From assembly GCF_030272615.1 (NCBI RefSeq), contig NC_081408.1:311567118-311631117 (forward strand): 64,000 nt of DNA. The letters are read 5' to 3'. Positions 57,101 through 64,000 of the stretch are shown here, piece by piece; position 1 is the stretch's first letter, and every line of letters starts with the position of its first letter. This stretch comes from Cryptomeria japonica (taxonomy: Eukaryota > Streptophyta > Pinopsida > Cupressales > Cupressaceae). Made by a program: the position numbers and the translations under genes. A model generated the notes under the pieces. The model was not told the origin of the DNA. It ran no database searches and saw only the letters and a list, made by a program, of their open reading frames with translations.

Positions 57101-58077
57101 CTATGAGATGGGGTTCAAAATTTTGGTCCCTTGAGTGTTCCGAATTTATGTTTCCAAATAGCAAAGTCTAGGTGAAACAAAAGGGTTGTTAAATGTTATT
57201 TTACAAAGAAAAAATAAAAAGAGTCTTGTGTCTGTAATTTTTGCAGGTTCTTGAAGGAGTTATGTATGGATTATATTCTTACAGAGACAACAAAATTAAT
57301 AAATAAATATATGATTCAAACCCACTTCTCTCCAGTGTATTATTCTATCATGTTTTGAATGCATATTATCAAGGATTTTATCATTTATTGCACTGTTGTG
57401 GTGTATGCAATTTTTTATTCATGCTTTGGTCTAAGAGGTCAATTAAAATCTTGAATAAAATTGTAGAGTGATAGGGATGTTTACAGGGATTTTGATAAGT
57501 AGTTTTGGGCAAGGATTACAAATACGATGTATTGAAAAGCAATATTATCTCAGGTTATATGATGTTGGATAAATTCTGTCAGAAGTATAGCTTAATTTAT
57601 TATGAATTCATATACCCAATGGAATAAGGCACTGATCATAGTGAAGTGAATGCTTGGGGATTTATTTACTATTTGGAATCACCACTGGTTTGCTATAACT
57701 TATTGAATATCAAAATATTTTCATTTTACATGAATATTGTCATGTGTATTAGTCATCTCATGCTGCAAGCTGGTTGAGGATCACTGAGGAATTTGCCATT
57801 CTTGAGCATTCTCCCTTATTGTTGAGTCTTTATATGAGATTATCTACTTTGTTTCATGTATGATGTCAGTGTGGCATAAAATTACAAATAAGGATGGGGA
57901 TCACCCTCCCTGGTTCTACAGAACCTAAAGTGTAGAAGGATCTCGCATCCTTTTTATTGTTGGTCCAGGTCGGCAGAATATTAAACAGTTGGAAGTGGCT
58001 TTCCATACATATTTTCAGGAGAAAACAACTTGTTCTCTACCTTTGAGTTAGTGTAAACCCATTTTTGGGCACCAACA
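57101..58077 (+). other. Elt-1 LTR2 3' part
   Basis: Non-coding LTR end matching 29541-30348 of LTR1 and, more weakly, the end of the Elt-3 LTR (shared ggatcaccctccctggttct and gtgtaaaccca...ccaaca blocks). Probably the R/U5 part. Confidence 0.6.
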
Positions 58078-58082
58078 AAAAA

Positions 58083-58100
58083 TGGCGACTCTACTAGGGA
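58083..58100 (+). promoter_or_regulatory. Elt-1 primer binding site, second copy
   Basis: TGGCGACTCTACTAGGGA five bases after LTR2. It shows that LTR2 is followed by another internal region rather than by host DNA. Confidence 0.85.
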
Positions 58101-58359
58101 AGTAAATGATAAATAGTCTTTGGTTAAAGAGGTCTTGTTTAAAATACAATAGAAGTTTTCATAATATCTCTATGATTTGATGGTTGAGCCTATGATTTTG
58201 TATTTTTGGTTCATGTTTTCCTATGAAAAGTGTGTTCTACATTTTTGCAAGAAAGATATTCTGATTTGTGAACACAGTTCACATATTTCTTTCAAGAATT
58301 GTCAAGCAGTATATTATTTGATATCCCAAAGTAATTTGGGTGGCGACTCTGAGGTTTTT

Positions 58360-61300
58360 ATGGCAGTGCGTATAACTTTGAATAATTCTAACAAATCTTT
58401 GAAGGACTTTTCTACTATGACTAAACCAAAGAACACCAGAGGTTACATGAAGCTCCACCCTGAAGAAAAGTTGGAAGAGCTTCAGGGAGCTCTGTAGAGA
58501 TAGGAAACTAGAAGAAATGCATAGACAAATACCGCTCCCTCATCATGGAAGCCCAAGCATAATAATGAAAGTAATTCACAGTTAAACTCTGTTCCTAAGG
58601 TTCATGCATCATCTTCTAAAAGTTCTGAAACGGATAGTTTAGGATTTTTCAATTCTTTATTTCATACACGTGTACAAGAAGAAATGTAACCACAAAGAAA
58701 AGAATGCACTCAAGTTCAATATTCAGAGAAGACAAGAGGTAAGAGTAGAAGTAGAAGTCATCAAAGAAATAATGTTATTGGTGTCCTCCTCCTTTAGGTC
58801 TCATAACAAAGTTTTCTTGTACTTACAAGTCAGTACGAAAACAAGACAATCTGAACTTGATAGACTTAGATGACACTTCTGGATTAGAGATAACTTTGCT
58901 AGATCTAGAAGATTTTTTTGGAGATATAGATACAATGAGAAGAGAACTCCAAGAATAGATAGATCTCAGAAGTAAGAGAGAAAAGGAAAAGGAATCTGAG
59001 GTTATTAGAGTTGTGATAGAAAGAGATGGTATGATAAGATAGTTAGCAACACTCAAAGCCTTAGCTCAAGAAAATGATAAGCCTAGTGTTGAGGGCCCTA
59101 TTTTAAGAGAGATTTTAGATTAAAAAAATATGAAAATATCATAAGGGAAAAGGCTAAGAATAATGTGGATAACCAGAGGTTAGCGGATCTTATTTAGCCA
59201 AGTATTCAGGTTCCTAGATTAGACTTGGATAAGGGAAAACAAAAAGTGTCTAGTATTAAGATAGATGATAGGAAGTCTTCGACTATCCTAGATTTAAGCC
59301 TAAAGTTATACCAAATTGATATTGAGCTAGAAACAACCAGGATAGAAAATGAAACTCTTGCAAAAGAGTTGAAGAGAGTTGAAATGGAATCCTCAAATGC
59401 AGAGATGAAAAGGAAAATTTATTTCCTTAAGTTTTCAACCTTAAACAGTGCTTCATTTATTGCTGGCCCATCCAAAACTCAGGCTATTTATGGTGCAACG
59501 TCAAATGTCATTACGAGTGTTCCATCTCAAAATGTCTAAAGTACTCAGAACACTAGGATTCCACTTATTGGACATAAAAGTCAAGTAAGTACTCAAAATA
59601 GTAGTCAGCCCCAATGTCCTAAAGATTTTAACACAACTGTAGGGGTTAACATTAAAATAGATGCTATTGCAGCTAATACTATAACAAGTGTTGCAGGACG
59701 AGCTGCAACAGGGCAATTTCAAAGAAGACCTATCCACCTAGAGAGGTATAGGCAATTACATTTTGATGGGATCCCAGGATATCCCAATGTTATCCTGAAT
59801 GACTTAAGGGATAAAAATTAGTAAATTCATAGGTAATAATACTATAATTGGTGAGGAACACCTAAGGGCATTCACTGACAAGTTGAATGATTATGAGGTG
59901 GAGCATGAAGATGTGGTTAAGAAATTATTTGTACAATCTCAGACATAGGATGTCGGGGATTTGTATAGAGGATTGCCAACTGCAAGTATCAGTTCCTGGG
60001 AGGAATTTGAGAGATTTTTAAAGGAGCAGTATGGTGACAAAACAAACCCCATTTTCATGTTAAATGAGTTAAATAGCATCAAGAAGTCATGGAATGAGGA
60101 TGCCTCTAGTTTCAATATCAGATTTTAGAAAGCTATGCACAAGTTATGTCAAGTGTTAAGGTTGGATGAAAATGTTTGTCTGACTACATATATGAATGCA
60201 TTTGATCCAGAAATGGCATATATCCTTAGAGACAAGGATCCACAAACTCTAAGAGACACATTTAGAATAGCTATAAATGTGGAAGGAAATAGAAGAGCTC
60301 CAGGTAAGCTCGAAAGAAGAGAGGATACTAGACTTTCTAAAAGTTCCAAAAATAAAATTGAAAAGTCTTTAGGTACAAATCCTAAATAAGAAGAAAGATG
60401 GGACAAGGTACTTAATACCTTGAAGGACTTGAAATTGATTGTCGCAAAAAATGACAAGATTTATGTACCAGAAAAGCCACAGTTCAATAAATTTAATAGA
60501 CCACTAAGATTGCAAGATTATCCTTACAATATAAATTGGAAAGATGGAAAGCCTTTCCAACAGCAAAAGGGTAAACAAGAACAACAAACCCCTGACCCAT
60601 TGCAAAAACATACAGTAAACATGGTGGATTATACTCCCTGGTGTGTTGCTTGTCGATCACCCCATTCACCTGAATATTGTGTTGTAGCACAATTTATTTT
60701 TGCTAAAGATGAGACACATGAAGAAGAGGAAGAAGCCTTTGAAGGTGACAATGTTGATTGTCTTATGATTTCTTACTGTCTTGGAGAAGTAGAATATTCT
60801 TCTGATATTAAGACTCAAGACTTTGATATAGATAATCAAAGGGAAATAAATGAAACATATCATTGGCAGGTTTTCTCTAATGAGGAATTATCTGTTGATG
60901 ACCGAATGTGCAATGTTGAACAAGTGAGTGTTTTGTGTCCTTGAGAAGACCCTCAAATGAAGAGATTACTAAAATAACAGCTACTATGGTAGCTCAAGTA
61001 AAAAGCAACTATCAATTGAGAAACAGGGTTGTGGGTGAAGACGAGGGAAAGCCTTTGGGTCTATTTGTCAAAGAATTGAAAAATAAAATAAAAGAGGTCA
61101 AGGAAGATAAATCAGTGAAAGAAGCAATCAAAATTAAGGAGGTCAAGAGAAAGGAGTGGGCTAAGAAAGTAGAGGTTGTGAAACCTGTTGAAAAAAATTC
61201 TCCACTTAAGATGAAAGTAAAGATGGTTGAAAAGTTTTCTTCACTCGTTGAAGGAGACTCACAGAAGACACAAAATATTGAAGGAAACATACCCAAGAAA

Positions 61301-61480
61301 TATGAGGAACAATCAGGTATGTCACTTGAATTACCAAATTACACACCTGTGGATATGCTTCAGTTGCTTTCTCAGATTAGAGTTAAGGTTCCTTTGCAAG
61401 AGATGTTAAGAATTGAAGAGCATAGGGATAAAGTTATGGCTTGGCTCAAGGGTATTTCCCATTTTGTTGAAATTGAAATA
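58360..61480 (+). pseudogene. gag: Elt-1 gag and gag-protease linker, second internal copy
   Basis: Second copy of the Elt-1 5' internal region. A possible start is ATG 58360 (MAVRITLNNSNKSLKD). The helical region is at 58860-59500, capsid at 59800-60320, Cys-His motif CVACRSPHSPEYC at 60649-60687, and an acidic tail ends at TGA 60942. The linker 60935-61470 (TPVDMLQLLSQIRVKVPLQE, MLRIEEHRDKVMAWLKGISH) precedes where protease should begin. The first copy lacks 525 bp of this linker. Ambers 58956, 59040 and 60126 coincide with those of the first copy. Homology to Elt-1 stops near 61475. Confidence 0.8.
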
Positions 61481-62415
61481 GGAAACCATATGGTGTCGTT
61501 AGGGGTCATATGGTGTCCTAAAGGGTCATGGGATACCATATGACCCCTAAGGACAACATATGACTCCTTATGACACCATATTGGGTCGTTATGGGTTCTA
61601 TAGTATCCTAAGGGGTCATATTATGTCCTATGACCCCTTAGGACACCATATGGCCCCTTACGACACCAAATTGTGTTGTCATGGGTCATATCGTGTCCTA
61701 AGAGGTCATATTGTGTCATATAACCCCTTAAGACACCATGTGACCCCTTAGGACACAATATGACCCTTTACAACACTATACCATATTGTTATGGGTCATA
61801 TGACCCCTTATGACCCCTTATGACACCATATGGTGTTGTTCATATGGTGTCTTAAGGGGTTATGGGATATGACCCCTAAGGCCAACATATGACCCCTTAT
61901 GACACCATATTGGGTTGATATGGGTCCTATGGTGTCCTAATGGGTCATATTGTGTCCTATGACCCCTTAGGACACCATATGACCCCTTAAGACACCAAAT
62001 TGTGTCGTTATGGCTCATATTGTATCCTAAGGGGTCATATTATGTCATATGACCCCTTAAGACACCATATGACCCCTTAGGAAATAATATGACCCTTTAT
62101 GACACTATACAATATTGTTATGGGTCATATGATGTTCTACAGAGTCATATTGTGTGCTATGTCGCTTTAAGACAACATATGACCCCTTACGATACCAAAT
62201 TGTGTTATTATGGGTCATATTATGTGCTATGTCCCCTTAAGACAACATATGACCTCTTACGATACTAAATTGTGTCGTTATGGGTCATATTGTGTCCTAA
62301 GGGGTCATATTATGTTATATGACCCCTTAAGACACTATATGACTCCTTAGGACACAATATGACCCCTTATGGCACCATATTGGGTCGTTATGGGTCCTAA
62401 GGGGTCATATGACCC
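61481..62415 (+). repeat. Array of interleaved inverted motifs (gaccccttaggacac / gtgtcctaaggggtc)
   Basis: About 0.93 kb made of a short motif around cctaaggggtcatat and its reverse complement, alternating many times, so nearly every unit can pair with a neighbour. A larger unit of about 329 bp is visible (ttatgacaccatattgggt at 61570 and 61899), with a partial third. It starts abruptly within the Elt-1 linker and ends at the CT block. No coding capacity. Confidence 0.85.
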
Positions 62416-62578
62416 CTCTCTCCTAATATCTCTCTCCCCCTCTCCCCTAATATCTCTCTCTCCCTCTCCCCTAGTCTCTCTCTCTCTCTCCCTCTCCCCT
62501 AATCTCTCTCTCTCCCTCCCCCCCTCTCTCTCTCTCTCTCCTCTCCGCTAATCTTTCTCTCTATCTCCCCCTTTCCAC

Positions 62579-62658
<80 letters not shown>

Positions 62659-62752
62659 TTCCCTAATCTCTCTCCCACTCTCCCTAATCTTATCTCTCTC
62701 CCCCTTTCCCCTAATCTTTCTCTCTCTCTCTCTCTCTATCCCCTAATCTCAA
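62416..62752 (+). repeat. CT-rich microsatellite block
   Basis: Pyrimidine block with a repeated ccctaatctctctctc unit. A pure (TC)n run spans 62582-62655 (74 bp). Confidence 0.95.
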
Positions 62753-64000
62753 TTTATTTCTTTAGAGACTTCAAAAAAATTTGATGCTTGGTTGACATGA
62801 TGCAGAAAACATGAAAATATAAGGACATCACAAAGTCACATGGGTAAACCAAGACCTAACTGTACCCAATAGGAATTGAACCAAGGTGTGTTTTTTGTTA
62901 ATGTAGATTTCTCATCAAGTGGACTTCAACCTTGTCAGTAATGAATACAAATTTGAACTAATCTTGGAATTTTCAACAACGAAAGGAATATTTTTCTATT
63001 CTCAAGACAACCATATATTTCGTCATAGTAGTGGGTCTATGGTAGAATTATCAATATCATAGTATTATCTCATGCCTCGACAAAATTTGGCAGCCCCAAT
63101 TTTGACTTGGACTTGGTGACTAGGTAAAATTCAGTAAAACTTGACAAGTTTAAAATATATTTAAATTCAAACCTTGGAAGAAACTCAACAAAACTTGACA
63201 TATTTAAAAATATACTTAAATTCAAACCTTGGAAAAAACTTCTTGTACAGATTGTGGGATGAGTTGTGGGCAAAGACTCAGCAAGTACCCATAGAGTTGT
63301 AAGCAATGACTTGTAGGAACTCATTCATAAGTAAGTTGATGAATTAATCAAGGCCCTCTATGATTTGCAATTTTGATGAGTCTTGCATATATGAGCAACA
63401 TCATTTGATTAGTTATGGTATTATCTTACACTTCTTTTCTATCTTTTAGGCTATAGGAGAAACATGAAGAATATGAGATTCTTCTTGTTTAGTTGATTCT
63501 TTTCTATCTTTCAGGCTATAGGAGAAACATGAAGAATATGGGATGCTTCTTATTCAATTGAAAAACATTGCTAGGCAATTGCATCTACAAGTGGTCATTC
63601 TAGCTATGGCATGCTAAAAACACTACAACTCCAACATGTTCAAAATAAAATATTTCCTTTTGGTTGTCCTCATAAAAATATGTAGTTAAATAAAGAAGCT
63701 CTTATGCTACACTATTAAACTTGATGGACATGCATAGTATGGAGGAGTTTGGGCCAATTTAAGTACTTAACTATGAGCTTGTAGTATTTCAGAAATTAGT
63801 GTCAATCTTCAATACTGATTATGCCATATCCATGGTATTTTTTTTTGGTTCTGGAGAAACTCCCACATCATTTTGGAAGATATAGAACATTAAAAAAAAT
63901 TATAATTAATATGGTATTTCTAGTCAAGTTAGTTTTTTATTCTACTTTGTTGAGTGCTTTGTAAGAAACAAAATGTGAGGCCCTATCCCGAGCCGTCATA
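62753..64000. other. Unassigned AT-rich sequence
   Basis: No gene, LTR end or known element seen. Two short tandem duplications: period 54 at about 63131-63236 (anchor aaaacttgac at 63136 and 63190), and period 65 at about 63434-63563 (anchor cttttctatc at 63434 and 63499). Confidence 0.6.

Larger units (their letters stand above)
37557..58077 (+). mobile_element. Elt-1 right LTR (LTR2), about 6.2 kb, split by Elt-4
   Basis: Starts TAATAGG (probably TGATAGG mutated; Elt-3 starts TGATAG) and ends accaaca at 58077. After removing Elt-4 and one target copy it is about 6.19 kb, unusually long. The start (37560-38500) and end (57270-58077) resemble the Elt-3 LTR. The middle (38921 to about 57100) is the lORF, which Elt-3 lacks. 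A second PBS and gag follow directly. Confidence 0.85.

Noticed and set aside
61481-62415. CRISPR array
   Set aside because: Motifs alternate in orientation with no unique spacers, and the context is a plant retrotransposon.
62369-62551. A 60-codon ORF rich in Ser-Leu-Ser-Pro
   Set aside because: Produced by the CT microsatellite.

Overview
The window is repeat DNA from a large plant nuclear genome. It is AT-rich, has no recognisable host gene, rRNA or tRNA gene, and is filled by nested, mostly decayed LTR retrotransposons of Ty3/gypsy (Tat-like) type plus two unusual pol-less elements. The density of old nested elements with many stop codons, very long LTRs and antisense plant-mobile-domain ORFs suggests a gymnosperm, possibly a conifer. 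That is inference; the sequence does not fix the species.

Layout. The host is Elt-1, a Ty3/gypsy element with giant LTRs. Its left LTR (LTR1) starts outside the window and ends at 30348. Its internal region (PBS, gag, protease, RNase H, RT, RNase H, integrase) runs 30354-37556. Its right LTR (LTR2) runs 37557-58077, about 6.2 kb once nested DNA is removed. A second Elt-1 internal region follows directly (58083 to about 61480), so the order is LTR-internal-LTR-internal. Both LTRs carry a decayed sense-strand reading frame of more than 1,000 codons ('lORF').

Insertions into LTR1: (i) a solo LTR, 530-1757, TSD ctaag; (ii) Elt-2, 3633-19185, TSD gtatc, a Tat-like element with gag, protease, G-patch, RT, two RNase H domains and integrase, plus an antisense plant-mobile-domain ORF; (iii) Elt-3, 20185-29535, TSD ttatg, on the minus strand, with 3.1-3.2 kb LTRs and only gag inside, whose LTR ends and PBS resemble those of Elt-1. 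Insertion into LTR2: Elt-4, 40024-54353 (minus strand), which is split by Elt-5, 45482-52222 (minus strand). The other Elt-1 LTR supplies an unfilled site for each of the four insertions made directly into Elt-1.

Elt-4 and Elt-5 are the most interesting objects. They belong to two diverged families with the same plan: a Met-tRNA PBS, ORF1 (coiled coil followed by several CCHC zinc knuckles, no visible capsid domain), ORF2 (about 1,000 codons, unknown function, clearly homologous between the two), a polypurine tract, and no protease, RT, RNase H or integrase. Elt-1 is unusual for an ORF inside the LTR and for an RNase H domain placed before RT.

The right end (61480-64000) leaves Elt-1 abruptly. 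It holds a 0.9 kb array of interleaved inverted motifs, a CT-rich microsatellite block, and about 1.2 kb with only two short duplications.
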